From Polaromonas sp. YR568 (GTDB lineage: Bacteria > Pseudomonadota > Gammaproteobacteria > Burkholderiales > Burkholderiaceae_C), in the NCBI RefSeq assembly GCF_900116715.1, contig NZ_FPBM01000003.1, forward strand, positions 186,001 through 250,000: a stretch of 64,000 bases of DNA, given 5' to 3'. A model generated the notes under the pieces. That model was not told where the DNA came from. It was given only the letters and a program-made list of their open reading frames with translations, and made no database searches. Each line of letters begins with the position of its first letter. Within the stretch, counting starts at the first letter, position 1. Shown here in pieces: positions 18,427-26,944 of the stretch. Position numbers and translations under genes: made by a program.

Positions 18427-18858
18427 TTACTCGCCCCGGTTGCGCATCCAGTCCGCCGTCTGGAAGAAGGACGCATTGAGCCGCACGCGCAGGCCTTCGT
18501 CCACACCCGTCTCCCGCATGGCCTGGTCCATGCAGGCCAGCCACTGGTCGCGCTCGGCGATGCCGATGGAGCCGCCGCCGGTGGATTGCGGCATGTGGCG
18601 CATGCGCAGGCGCGGGTGGCCGAAGCGGTCGGTGTAGTACTGCGGGCCGCCCAGCCAGCCGCACAAAAACCAGAAGAGCCGCTGGCGGGCGTTCTCAAGC
18701 GTGCTGCCGTGGGCGGCGCGCAGGGCGGTGTACCCAGGCTCCAGGTCCATCAGGTCGTAAAAGCGCTCGACCAGGGCTTTGACGCGCTCTTCGCCGCCTA
18801 TCCAGGCGTAGGGGGTTTCAAACGGCGGGTTTCCCGGGGGGCGTTCTTCGATCTGCAT
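18427..18858 (-). CDS. Group II truncated haemoglobin
   Basis: A 143-residue globin of the 2/2 trHbII (GlbO) class. Visible features are PYAWIGGEERVKALVERFYDLMD at the start, the helix E/F region ENARQRLFWFLCGWLGGPQYYTDRFGHPRLRMRH with the proximal His in RMRHMP, and the C-terminal WLACMDQAM helix. The group II markers are the Trp residue in the G helix (RDQWLAC) and the YYTDRFGHP element. It is convergent with the Smr gene (20-bp gap). Roles in the family are O2 or NO chemistry; none is indicated here by neighbours. Confidence 0.92.
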   Translation of the reverse strand: MQIEERPPGNPPFETPYAWIGGEERVKALVERFYDLMDLEPGYTALRAAHGSTLENARQRLFWFLCGWLGGPQYYTDRFGHPRLRMRHMPQSTGGGSIGIAERDQWLACMDQAMRETGVDEGLRVRLNASFFQTADWMRNRGE

Positions 18859-18917
18859 GGGCAGATTATCGAACGCAGGGGATTAAGGCCTGGCGGGAAG
18901 GGGTAATCGGGTTTCTT

Positions 18918-19478
18918 CTACGGGAGTGTTGCGGGCTGTGGTTTGAGCTGTGGCGGCGGCGCGGGCGGGGACGCGTTGCCCAGGCGCTGCCCGGTGGCTT
19001 CGGGCGCGGGCGCGGCAGCGCCATGGGTGAAGTGCCACTCACCGACCAGAATCTTGCCTTCAAAGTCGCGGTTCTGGCGCGAAAAGTTCGCGGTCTTGAT
19101 GGCTTCGGCGTCCGACAGCGAGTGCACGCCCCGGATGCCGCCCTGCTCGGCCATCAGCAGGCCCCATTTGGTGGAGCCCGTCATCGGGTCGACAAAAATC
19201 TTCCTCAGGTGGCGCTGCACGACGGAGTGGCGCCTGTCCTGCAAAAGTTCGTCCAGGGTTTTCGGGTACTGCTTGGCCGCGCCCGGGGTTTTTTCGTAGT
19301 AGCTCTGGATGGCGCTGCGAAACTGCTCGCCGGCATAGAGCAGCTCGTTTTCTTTTTCGCGCTGGCTGGCGGTATGCCACACCGAGCCCACCGAGGCCAG
19401 CATGGCGCCCATCACGGCGATCAGCAGCAGGGCCCCCAGGTAGGTGAAGCCTGACTGAGCGTGCGCCCTGCCTCTCAT
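18918..19478 (-). CDS. Pseudopilin-like protein (type II secretion/type IV pilus)
   Basis: A 186-residue protein with a prepilin peptidase site. From the ATG at 19478 the leader MRGRAHAQSG is followed by FTYLGALLLIAVMGAMLASVG, where the usual Glu5 is replaced by a non-acidic residue (FTYLG). Upstream in-frame starts up to 19508 would overlap the previous gene. The soluble part has an FVDPMTGSTKWGLLM block resembling the calcium-loop region of GspG. The tail after residue 160 is Pro/Ala-rich. It is the last gene of the secretion cluster. The missing Glu5 is notable since that residue normally drives assembly; only GspK-type minor pseudopilins usually lack it. Confidence 0.8.
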   Translation of the reverse strand: MRGRAHAQSGFTYLGALLLIAVMGAMLASVGSVWHTASQREKENELLYAGEQFRSAIQSYYEKTPGAAKQYPKTLDELLQDRRHSVVQRHLRKIFVDPMTGSTKWGLLMAEQGGIRGVHSLSDAEAIKTANFSRQNRDFEGKILVGEWHFTHGAAAPAPEATGQRLGNASPPAPPPQLKPQPATLP

Positions 19479-19482
19479 CGCC

Positions 19483-19902
19483 TCACCATTCAGCATAGAG
19501 CGAGCCATCGCGCGCCTTCCCGGGGGCGCCGCTGTGGATGTTGTAGACAGCGCCGTTCTGCCGGTTCTCGGGCGGCACGATGATCCAGGTGGCGGTGCTG
19601 CCCGTTACCGGGTCTATGGGCACTTTGCGCAGGTATTTTTTGGTGACGAGGTCGTCCAGGGTCTCCGGGTAACGGCCGGTGTCGGCATGGAATTTGTCGA
19701 GCACGTCGCGCACGCTGAAGAGGTTTTCGCGCAGGACGGCTTCGTTGGCCTTGGCCACATTGCCCATGTAGCGCGGCACGGCAACGCTCAGCAGCACCGC
19801 GATGATGGCCATCACCACCAGCAGCTCTATCAGCGTGAAACCGCCGGCGCGGCTGTGGCGGCGCCTCCGGGCGCCGGCATGATCGGGTCGGGTCATTGCC
19901 AT
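19483..19902 (-). CDS. GspG-like pseudopilin
   Basis: A 139-residue pseudopilin with an Arg-rich leader ending RAGG, then FTLIELLVVMAIIAVLLSVAVPRYMG, the classical N-methylation helix with Glu5. The soluble domain contains LDKFHADTGRYPETLDDLVTKKYLRKVPIDPVTGSTATWIIVPPE, the GspG-type calcium-loop fold. It sits 12 bp after the previous pseudopilin and 4 bp before the next gene. It is one of four pseudopilins in the cluster, and a second GspG candidate exists at 28178-28603. Confidence 0.88.
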   Translation of the reverse strand: MAMTRPDHAGARRRRHSRAGGFTLIELLVVMAIIAVLLSVAVPRYMGNVAKANEAVLRENLFSVRDVLDKFHADTGRYPETLDDLVTKKYLRKVPIDPVTGSTATWIIVPPENRQNGAVYNIHSGAPGKARDGSLYAEW

Positions 19903-19914
19903 GCCGTCACCCCG

Positions 19915-20415
19915 TCACCATTGCCTGTAGGGCACACCATTGAGCCCCGAACCCGAACTCTTCACATAGACGTCATACACGTCGTCTCCCTCCACCGGGC
20001 TCTCGGCGCTGGAGGCATAACTGCGCAGGCCCCAGGTTTCTTCCGGCTTGAGCGATGCGTCGCGCACCAGAGGCTCGCGCGGGATGCGGCGCAGGAAATA
20101 AATCTTCATGCGCTTGGGGCTCTTGACGTCCTCCACACCCTCCACCAGCACGGCCAGCGTCTTCGGGTAGCCGGACTCCCCGACGTTGCGCGCGATCCGC
20201 CCTTCGTCCCCGGCCAGCTTGTAGGCGTCGATCGCATCGCGAATCTGCCGCAGCGAGCGGCGCAGGTCCTGCTCCTTGCTGCGCTGCACCGCGACTTCGG
20301 CCAGCGGCAGGGCCACCGACGCCAGCAGGGCCACGATGGCCACGGTGACGACCAGCTCCACCAGCGTGAAGCCGCGCTGCACTGCTACGGCCTGCCTTTG
20401 ACGCTCCACTGCCAT
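19915..20415 (-). CDS. Pseudopilin-like protein
   Basis: A 166-residue pseudopilin. From the ATG at 20415 (8 bp after the secretin stop) the leader AVERQRQAVAVQRG precedes FTLVELVVTVAIVALLASVALPLAE with Glu5. A longer frame to 20448 would overlap the secretin gene. The soluble part has LRQIRDAIDAYKLAGDEGRI, GYPKTLAVLVEGVED, and YFLRRIPREPLVRD, similar to the GspG/PulG-type fold used by minor pseudopilins in related clusters. It is part of the three-gene pseudopilin tail of the operon. Confidence 0.85.
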   Translation of the reverse strand: MAVERQRQAVAVQRGFTLVELVVTVAIVALLASVALPLAEVAVQRSKEQDLRRSLRQIRDAIDAYKLAGDEGRIARNVGESGYPKTLAVLVEGVEDVKSPKRMKIYFLRRIPREPLVRDASLKPEETWGLRSYASSAESPVEGDDVYDVYVKSSGSGLNGVPYRQW

Positions 20416-20422
20416 GGCCGTA

Positions 20423-22804
20423 TCAGTTCCTCGAGATCGAAAACACATGCGGCTCGGGCAGCGCCATGGAGGTGCCCGATGCCGAGAGCAGCTTGAGCTC
20501 CGCCCTGGGCAAGGGCGCCAGCGCCTTGAAGGTGATGTTGACCAGCGTGCCCTCGCCTCTGGCGCCGTCCGAGTCCGGCGACGAGGTGTCGACCGTCACC
20601 TTGCCCGTCAGCGGGTCTACGCTGCTGGTGAAGTTGCCGTTGGCGCCGCCGCGCCTGAAGAAGTCGCCCTCGCGCACGTCGACCACCTCCAGGCTGCGCG
20701 GGTCATAGCCGAGCTGGAAGGGCAAGGCGCCGACGCTGCCCTCGGCCTTGACGCGCAGCGACGTCCGGAACAACTGCCCGGCCTTGACTTGCGCGGGGCT
20801 GTCCCAGGAAAACCGCGCACCCGATGCGCCTGCATTCGAGCTCATACCCGCACCGCCACCTCCACCCGTCGTGGCGGCAGTGCCGGCAGGCGCCGCCGCC
20901 ATTCCCGCAGCCGCACCCTCGCCCGCCACGGCAACCACAGGCACCACACCGGACTTGCCGTTGCTGCCTTCCGGCATGGGCACCAGCGCCAGCGGGCGCG
21001 TGCGGAATGTCGCGTCGGTGCCGGACCAGAACTCCTCGGCAGCCGGGCGCTTGAGGTTGCGCACCAGGCGCGGCGTGATCGACAGCATGATCTCCGTCTT
21101 CTGACTTTCGTCGTTGTGGTTGGAAAAGAGCCGGCCCAGCACGGGCAGGTCGCCCAGCCCCGGTATCTTGCTGGCCGAGGCGCGCGCCTCGTCGCTGATC
21201 AGGCCCGCCAGTACCTGCGTTTCGCCGTCTTTAAGTCGCAGCACCGTGCTGACGTTGCGGGTGCCGATCTGGTAAGAGAGCGAGCCGCTGCTGCTGCGCA
21301 ACTCGCGCACGATGGAGCTGACCTCCAGCGACACCTTGATCGCCACGTCGTCCAGCAGGTAGATGTTGGGCTCTACTTCGAGCTTGAGCCCGACGTCGAC
21401 GTACTGCACGCTCTCCGAGACAAAACCGGTCGCGGTCGAGGTGGTGGTGATCACCGGCACCTTGTCGCCGATCAGGATCTTGGCTTTTTCGCGGTTGCGC
21501 GCGCGTATGCGGGGGTTGGCCAGCAGGTTGACGGTGCCGTCTTCTTTCTTGAGGTTGATCACCAGCGGTGAAATGGTCGCGCCCAGCCGGCTGGAGTTGA
21601 GGTTGCGCAAGTCCGCCAGGGTCAGCGGCCCGGTCGACGGGTTGGTCAGCGTGGTGCCGCCGGGGCCGACTATGGTCGAGTTGGTGGTGGAAGAAGGCAG
21701 CGGCGACAGCGTCAGCTGGTTCGGGTAGTTGATGCCCAGGTCCAGCAGGCGTGAGCGCTTGATCTCCAGCACCTCGACTTCCAGCATGACCTCGGGCTCG
21801 GACATGTCCTGCATGGTGATGAGTTTTTCAGCCAGGCGTATGACTTCGGGTGTATCGCGCATCACCATCAGGTTCAGGCGCTCGTCGACGTAGACGTCCT
21901 TGGTCTTGAGCATGGTCTTGATCATGTTCAGCGTCTGCTTGACGTCGGCGTTCTCCAGATAAAAACTCTTGACGATCAGGTCCTGGTACTCCTTGATCTT
22001 GGCCGGCGTGCTGGGGTAGATCAGCACGCTGTTGGCGTTGAGGACTTTCTTTTCCAGCTGGTTGGTGATGAGCAGCATGTCGACCGCGTCTTCGAGCGTG
22101 GACTTCTTCAGAAACAAGGTGGTCTTCTGGTCGGCCTTGATTTCACGGTCGAGGATGAAATTGATCTCGGTCGTGCGCGAAAGCGCCTCAAACACCATCT
22201 TGAGGTTGGCGTCGCGAAACTCCAGGCTCACCGGCTCCTTGAACGCCGCCTTCAGCGCCGGGCTCACCAGCACCTCTTTCGATTGCAGTTCGTTGACGCC
22301 GCGTTTGAGGTCGGCCAGCTCGCGGTTGTTGGCGAATTCGGGCGACACGGCCTGCAGCAGCATCTGCGCCTTTTCCGTTTCGCCCTTGCGGATGGCCTCT
22401 CTGGCCTGCGCCAGCACCTCGTTGTTACGGCCCAGCCGCGCCGCGGCGGCCACCCCCTGCTGGGCGCGTTCATTCGCCGGCTCCAGCCGCAGGATGCGCC
22501 GGTAAATCGCATCGGCGCTGTCGGGGCGCGAGGCGTCAAGCTCCACGCCGGCGTCGTTGAGCAGGCGGTTGATCGCCTCTTCGCGCCGGCTCAAGATCTG
22601 CGCCCGGTATGAGAGGTTTTTGGGATCGTCCCGCGCCAGTTGCTCGAGCTTGGCGATCGCGTCTTCATAACGCCCCGCCGCAAACAGGTCGGCCGGTTCG
22701 CGCGATGGAGGCTCGGTGGCGCAGGCGTTCAGCGCCGCCAGGAGAACCCCCAGCAAAAGCAGCAGGCCGGCCCTGCTGTACATGGATTTCGGGCGAGGTT
22801 GCAT
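20423..22804 (-). CDS. Lipoprotein secretin with N-terminal TPR-like and C-terminal cohesin domains
   Basis: A 793-residue outer-membrane secretin of the GspD/PilQ/MshL family. A lipobox (LNAC, Cys28) is followed by helical repeats (residues about 30-170; YEDAIAKLEQLARDDPKN, AIYRRILRLEPANERAQQG). STN/N-domains follow (VSLEFRDANLKMVFEALSRTTEINFILDREI, then DVYVDERLNLMVMRDTPEVIRLAEKLI). The secretin core includes VNLLANPRIRARNREKAKILIGDKVPVIT and TQVLAGLISDEARASASKIPGLGDLPVLGRLF. After an Ala/Gly-rich linker the last 125 residues form a cohesin-like domain (FSWDSPAQVKAGQLFRTSLRV ... YDPRSLEVVDV). Cohesin domains are known in cellulosomes; on a secretin it may display or recruit exported proteins. 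Confidence 0.9.
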   Translation of the reverse strand: MQPRPKSMYSRAGLLLLLGVLLAALNACATEPPSREPADLFAAGRYEDAIAKLEQLARDDPKNLSYRAQILSRREEAINRLLNDAGVELDASRPDSADAIYRRILRLEPANERAQQGVAAAARLGRNNEVLAQAREAIRKGETEKAQMLLQAVSPEFANNRELADLKRGVNELQSKEVLVSPALKAAFKEPVSLEFRDANLKMVFEALSRTTEINFILDREIKADQKTTLFLKKSTLEDAVDMLLITNQLEKKVLNANSVLIYPSTPAKIKEYQDLIVKSFYLENADVKQTLNMIKTMLKTKDVYVDERLNLMVMRDTPEVIRLAEKLITMQDMSEPEVMLEVEVLEIKRSRLLDLGINYPNQLTLSPLPSSTTNSTIVGPGGTTLTNPSTGPLTLADLRNLNSSRLGATISPLVINLKKEDGTVNLLANPRIRARNREKAKILIGDKVPVITTTSTATGFVSESVQYVDVGLKLEVEPNIYLLDDVAIKVSLEVSSIVRELRSSSGSLSYQIGTRNVSTVLRLKDGETQVLAGLISDEARASASKIPGLGDLPVLGRLFSNHNDESQKTEIMLSITPRLVRNLKRPAAEEFWSGTDATFRTRPLALVPMPEGSNGKSGVVPVVAVAGEGAAAGMAAAPAGTAATTGGGGGAGMSSNAGASGARFSWDSPAQVKAGQLFRTSLRVKAEGSVGALPFQLGYDPRSLEVVDVREGDFFRRGGANGNFTSSVDPLTGKVTVDTSSPDSDGARGEGTLVNITFKALAPLPRAELKLLSASGTSMALPEPHVFSISRN

Positions 22805-22806
22805 GG

Positions 22807-23334
22807 TCAGCTGTTTCCGAAGGTTAAGGTTTGCTTGATGGCCAGCGGCAGATAGGTCAGCACGATGTGTGCGGTATCAATGCTTTCCACGCGGTAGGTC
22901 TTGTCGATAACGTCGCCTTTTTTGACGCTGTAAGACTGCTCTCCCTGCATCAGGTGAATGGTGACCGGCCCCGTCTCGCCCTGCTGCATTTTTCCGATGT
23001 AGGTAAAGGGCAAAGGCGGCGCGCTGGGTGCGGCCGGCGGTGCCTCTGCGGCGGGTGGCGGGGGCGCCACCCAGCTGCGGCCGGCGAAGGCGTCCTGGTT
23101 CGGGCCGGCCGGCGCCCGGCGGGAGAGCCTGTCCAGCAACAGCACCGGCGTGCCATCCGCAGAAGCTTCGCGGCGGGACGCCTGAGGCGCACGCTCGGGC
23201 CTTGCCGCTGCGCTCACATCCGGCTCCGGCCCATCCCCCTCGCTCTCGCTCTGGCTGACCCACACGGTTGCAGCAAGCGTGATGCACAGCGCAAGGCCAA
23301 GCACCAGATGGCGGGGCGTGAGTGCCGTGCTCAT
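22807..23334 (-). CDS. PilP/GspC-like secretion cluster protein
   Basis: A 175-residue bitopic protein. One N-terminal span (LVLGLALCITLAATVWV) is followed by a Pro/Ala-rich disordered linker (residues 30-105). A C-terminal small beta domain then reads FTYIGKMQQGETGPVTIHLMQGEQSYSVKKGDVIDKTYRVESI, the HR-type fold shared by GspC and PilP. It is translated 2 bp before the secretin and overlaps the PilO-like gene by 4 bp. The expected job is to connect the inner-membrane platform to the secretin. The MSHA MshK protein is the closest functional analogue by position. Confidence 0.8.
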   Translation of the reverse strand: MSTALTPRHLVLGLALCITLAATVWVSQSESEGDGPEPDVSAAARPERAPQASRREASADGTPVLLLDRLSRRAPAGPNQDAFAGRSWVAPPPPAAEAPPAAPSAPPLPFTYIGKMQQGETGPVTIHLMQGEQSYSVKKGDVIDKTYRVESIDTAHIVLTYLPLAIKQTLTFGNS

Positions 23335-23906
23335 GGCGCCTCCACCAGGAACAGGGTGAACTTGATCTGGGACTCCAGCGTGGTGTCGCCGGCCTTCTGG
23401 CGCTGGAAGGACACGCTGTCCAGCGACAGGTAGGGAATCTCGGTCAGCGCCTGCGACATGAATTTGCGAAGCTGCGAATAGTCGCCTTTGACTGGCAGCG
23501 CGATTTCGTACATCGACAATTTGCCGACCCTATCGCGCACCAAGCGGTAAGTCCCTTGGTCAAGCTGAACCTGATGGACGGCGGCCATGCCATGCAGTTT
23601 CGCCAGGTCATCCGGGGCCTGGCTGCTCTTGGGGAAGAAGCGGTAAAACTCCGCCAGCTGCCGCACCGGGTCGGAGGGCTTTTCGCGTGTGCCACCGGCG
23701 GCGGCTGTAGAGCGTGCGGCCTCGCGTGCGGCGATATCGCTTGCCAGTGCAGCAGAATCGGCAGCCACAGGCAACACCGCGACCGCATAAAACAGCAGCG
23801 AGGCAAGCAGGATGGCGGCACCAGCGGCACCGGGCAGGCCGACAGCGCGGTGCACTTCGCGCGCATGCCAGGCCAGGCGGGGCAGCATCTTGCCTTGCAC
23901 GCTCAT
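23331..23906 (-). CDS. PilO-like inner-membrane platform protein
   Basis: A 191-residue protein from the ATG at 23906, which overlaps the PilN-like stop by 4 bp; an in-frame ATG at 23936 would lie inside that gene. It has one membrane span (GAAILLASLLFYAVAVLPVAA), a short helical stretch, and then a ferredoxin-like fold with LHGMAAVHQVQLDQGTYRL and YEIALPVKGDYSQLRKFMSQALTEIPYLSLDSVSFQR. That last block is the most conserved region of PilO/GspM. It should form heterodimers with the PilN-like neighbour. Confidence 0.82.
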   Translation of the reverse strand: MSVQGKMLPRLAWHAREVHRAVGLPGAAGAAILLASLLFYAVAVLPVAADSAALASDIAAREAARSTAAAGGTREKPSDPVRQLAEFYRFFPKSSQAPDDLAKLHGMAAVHQVQLDQGTYRLVRDRVGKLSMYEIALPVKGDYSQLRKFMSQALTEIPYLSLDSVSFQRQKAGDTTLESQIKFTLFLVEAP

Positions 23907-24454
23907 TTTGCGGACCCCAACGCCTTCTCGCGCCACACAGCCTGCACGGAAAAGCGCAGAGGCTTGTCCGGGTCTTGCTCTTGCACCTGATGGTTGATGA
24001 TGTGGGTGTCGGACAGGATGGGCTCGCGCCCAAGCCGCTTCACGTAGGCCACCGCGCTGGGCATGTCTTTGGCTTCCGCCGCCAGGCTGACCATGCGTTT
24101 TTGCGCATCGGGCTGGATTGCCAGCAGAGCCACCGTCTCGTGGCTGGAACCTTCAACCGCCTCGAACAACGGGCCCCAGGGCAGGTCGAGTTGAAGAATG
24201 ACTTCGTTGGCACGTTTGATCTCGGATTGCGCCTCCTGCAGGGCAGCGCCGCTCAAGGTGGTGTGGCCGGCCTGGTACTGCTGCGAACGCTCAAGCTGCC
24301 GGTGCCGCGCCTGCAGCGCTTGCTTCTGGTCTGCGTAGTGCACATAGAGGGCGGGCATTGCGGCAGCGACCAGCACCGCCAGCAGCAATATCGCCAGGCC
24401 GGCGCGTTTGGCCGCCACAGGCCTGGGGATGTAGTCAAGGTCCAGGGCGCGCAT
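23903..24454 (-). CDS. PilN-like inner-membrane platform protein
   Basis: A 183-residue bitopic protein with a short cytoplasmic N-terminus (MRALDLDYIPRP, the PilN peptide that docks onto PilM). One span (AGLAILLLAVLVAAAMPALYV) is followed by a coiled coil rich in Gln/Arg (residues 45-85). A ferredoxin-like periplasmic domain follows (VALLAIQPDAQKRMVSLAAEAKDMPSAVAYVKRLGREPILSDTHIINHQVQ). Its start overlaps the PilM-like stop in TGATG form. Confidence 0.83.
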   Translation of the reverse strand: MRALDLDYIPRPVAAKRAGLAILLLAVLVAAAMPALYVHYADQKQALQARHRQLERSQQYQAGHTTLSGAALQEAQSEIKRANEVILQLDLPWGPLFEAVEGSSHETVALLAIQPDAQKRMVSLAAEAKDMPSAVAYVKRLGREPILSDTHIINHQVQEQDPDKPLRFSVQAVWREKALGSAK

Positions 24455-25269
24455 CAGGCGGCTCCGCTCATGGCCATTGAATACGCCGCATCACCCGCGG
24501 GCGAAAAACCCGCAAGCGGCGCAAGGTCCAGCGACTCAAAGGGCAGGCCTGCCGCCGTTGCCTCGCCAGGCGCATGCAGATAGATACGCGCGTCCGGCAA
24601 GCCGGCCAGCAAGAGCTCGCGCCTGAGCAGCGGCGCGAGCTCGTGCGAGAGTTCATTGCGCAGCGGCAGCGTCCGCACGGCGAACCAGCCATCCTCGCCG
24701 GCCATCAGCAGGCCGACCCTGCGCGGCTCGGCCACCACCAGGCAGGTGTTGGCTGCCGCCAGTTGCTTGCGGTACTGGTTGAACACCGACATCAGGTAAG
24801 GCTGAACAGAAAACGGCCGCACGCCCGCGCCGTGGCAGGCCTGCACGATGGCGTCAGGCAATGACATGTCTACCGCGCTGGCCAGCGATGGTTTTCCGTA
24901 GGCATCGTCACTGAGGCGCACCGCCCAGCCGCCGGCCGCGCTGCCAAACAACTTTTCAAAACTGATACGCGCCATAGCCTGCCGTTCTTCGGCGCCGGTG
25001 ACCTGGTCCGACCAGGGCAGCAAGGCATAGCGCACAAAATGGTTGGACAACACGATGGTTGCATCGGCGCCCTTTGCCTCCAGTTCCCCCAGCCCTTCGG
25101 CGAGCGCGCGGACAGCGCCATGCCAGGGCTGCGTGTCTGACGGGTCGGGCTTACTGGCCCAGGCAAGCTTTTTCTCAATGGCCGGTTTGCGGCCGCGCGT
25201 CATCAGCACCGCGGCCACGGCGTCGGGTGCGAGCGAGATGCAGAGGCGCCTACGCCACAAAGGTGACAC
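24454..25269 (-). CDS. PilM/GspL-cytoplasmic-domain-like protein
   Basis: A 271-residue protein with an actin-like layout. LCISLAPDAVAAVLMTRG is near the start, where phosphate-1 would be. ATIVLSNHFVRYALLPWSDQVTGAEERQAMARISFEKLFG is the strongest family resemblance to PilM/GspL/MshI. ANTCLVVAEPRRVGLLMAGEDGWFAVRTLPL follows. It is shorter than canonical PilM (about 350) and lacks an obvious second phosphate loop. The start overlaps the ATPase gene by 20 bp. It should bridge GspE-like ATPase and the PilN-like peptide. Confidence 0.75.
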   Translation of the reverse strand: MSPLWRRRLCISLAPDAVAAVLMTRGRKPAIEKKLAWASKPDPSDTQPWHGAVRALAEGLGELEAKGADATIVLSNHFVRYALLPWSDQVTGAEERQAMARISFEKLFGSAAGGWAVRLSDDAYGKPSLASAVDMSLPDAIVQACHGAGVRPFSVQPYLMSVFNQYRKQLAAANTCLVVAEPRRVGLLMAGEDGWFAVRTLPLRNELSHELAPLLRRELLLAGLPDARIYLHAPGEATAAGLPFESLDLAPLAGFSPAGDAAYSMAMSGAA

Positions 25270-26944
25270 GGTTGATCTCCTGCAGTGAAGTTTCGCCGGC
25301 GCGGACCAGGTCCACCGCCGCGTCGCGAAGGTAGCGGGTGCCGTTGCGGCGGGCCGCGTCCTTGATTTTTCGTATCGGCTCCCTGGCGACGATGAGCTCG
25401 CGGATTTCGTCGTTCAGGTGCAGTATTTCGGCGATCGCCTTGCGGCCCTTGAACCCGCTGCCCCGGCACACGCCGCAGCCCAGGCCGTGCTTGAAGACAA
25501 AACCGCCCGCCTCCGCAGGGTCTATGCCGGAGTCCAGCAGCAACTGCGGCTCGGGCTGGTAGTCGGCGCTGCAGTGGGTGCAGATCACGCGCAGCAGCCG
25601 CTGCGCAACGATGCCGTTGAGCGCCGACACAAAGCTGTAGGGATCCACCCCCATGTGCATAAAACGCCCGATGACGTCGAACACATTGTTGGCATGCACG
25701 GTGGTGAACACCAGGTGGCCGGTGAGCGCGGACTGCACGGCGATCTGCGCAGTTTCGGAATCGCGGATTTCGCCGACGAGAATCTTGTCGGGGTCGTGGC
25801 GCAGGATGGATCGCAACCCCTTGGCAAAGGTCAGGCCCTTTTTTTCATTGACCGGAATCTGCAGCACGCCCGGCAATTGGTACTCGACCGGGTCTTCGAT
25901 GGTGATGATCTTGTCGTGGCCGTGGTTGATCTCGGTGATGGCCGCGTAGAGCGTGGTGGTCTTGCCGCTGCCGGTGGGGCCCGTGACCAGCACCATGCCG
26001 TAAGGCTCATTCGACAGTTTGCGCATTACCGCCATGGAGCCGGCGTCAAAGCCCAGGTAGTCCAGGCGCAGGCCTTGCACCTGGTCGGCCAGCTGCTGCT
26101 TGTCGAGTATGCGCAGCACGGCGTCTTCACCAAAAATACTGGGCATGATGGACACGCGGAAATCGACTTCGCGGTCTTTGATGGACACCTTGAAGCGGCC
26201 ATCTTGCGGAACGCGCTTTTCGGCGATGTCGAGTTCGGCCATGACCTTGATGCGCGAGATCACCTGCTCGGCAACCTCCAGCCCCGGCGTAGACCCCACC
26301 TTGGACAGCACGCCGTCGATGCGGTATTTGATGGACATGCCCGAGGGCGCCGTCTCCAGGTGGATGTCGCTGGCCTGCGACTTCAGTGCGTCGTAGAGCG
26401 TGGAGTTCACCAGCTTGACGACCGGGCTGGTGTCTTCACCGATCGACTTCAGCGACAGCCTTTCCAGCGAGGCGTCCAGCACAACGGATTCGGCGCCGCG
26501 GTCCAGCACACCGTCGATGGCGCGGGCGGTTTCTTCGTGCTGCGTCAGGTAGGCGGCAATGTGCGTGGCATGGACCAGGCAGCTTTCAAAAGGCCGGCGG
26601 ATGAACTCTTCCGCCCATGGCGCGAGGGCGGCATTGAACGGATCGGCAAAGACCAGCAGCAGCGCGCCGTCCGCCTCGCGAAAAGCCAGGCACTCGCGCG
26701 CGATGGCGTCGTTAAAGGGCACGACATCAAACGCCGGCTGCAGGCGGTGCAGGCTTTGCATGTCTAGCACCGGGTAGCCCACGGTAATGCCGAGCCTGTG
26801 CATAAAGGTCTCGGCATCGGCGCCCAGGCGCTCCTCCAGCAGCCGGACCAGGCGCAGCGAGGTGCCCCTCACCTCGGCGCGCACCTCGGCGATGAGGGCC
26901 GCCGGAATCGCCTCGGCGCCAATATCAGGTTGCGACATATTCAT
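25250..26944 (-). CDS. GspE/PilB-type secretion ATPase
   Basis: A 564-residue hexameric motor ATPase. It has an N-terminal GspE_N domain (residues about 30-150). The catalytic domain includes VKLVNSTLYDALKSQASDIHLE, Walker A GPTGSGKTTTLY (residues 322-333), the Asp box TIEDPVEYQLPGVLQIPVNEKKGLTFAKGLRSILRHDPD, and Walker B KILVGEIRDSETA. The His box is ALTGHLVFTTVHAN. A four-Cys zinc motif (ICTHC ... CGVC) is present, as in extension or secretion motors rather than retraction PilT. The ATG overlaps the GspF stop (ATGA). It ends with a LQEINRVTFVA tail typical of GspE. Confidence 0.95.
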   Translation of the reverse strand: MNMSQPDIGAEAIPAALIAEVRAEVRGTSLRLVRLLEERLGADAETFMHRLGITVGYPVLDMQSLHRLQPAFDVVPFNDAIARECLAFREADGALLLVFADPFNAALAPWAEEFIRRPFESCLVHATHIAAYLTQHEETARAIDGVLDRGAESVVLDASLERLSLKSIGEDTSPVVKLVNSTLYDALKSQASDIHLETAPSGMSIKYRIDGVLSKVGSTPGLEVAEQVISRIKVMAELDIAEKRVPQDGRFKVSIKDREVDFRVSIMPSIFGEDAVLRILDKQQLADQVQGLRLDYLGFDAGSMAVMRKLSNEPYGMVLVTGPTGSGKTTTLYAAITEINHGHDKIITIEDPVEYQLPGVLQIPVNEKKGLTFAKGLRSILRHDPDKILVGEIRDSETAQIAVQSALTGHLVFTTVHANNVFDVIGRFMHMGVDPYSFVSALNGIVAQRLLRVICTHCSADYQPEPQLLLDSGIDPAEAGGFVFKHGLGCGVCRGSGFKGRKAIAEILHLNDEIRELIVAREPIRKIKDAARRNGTRYLRDAAVDLVRAGETSLQEINRVTFVA

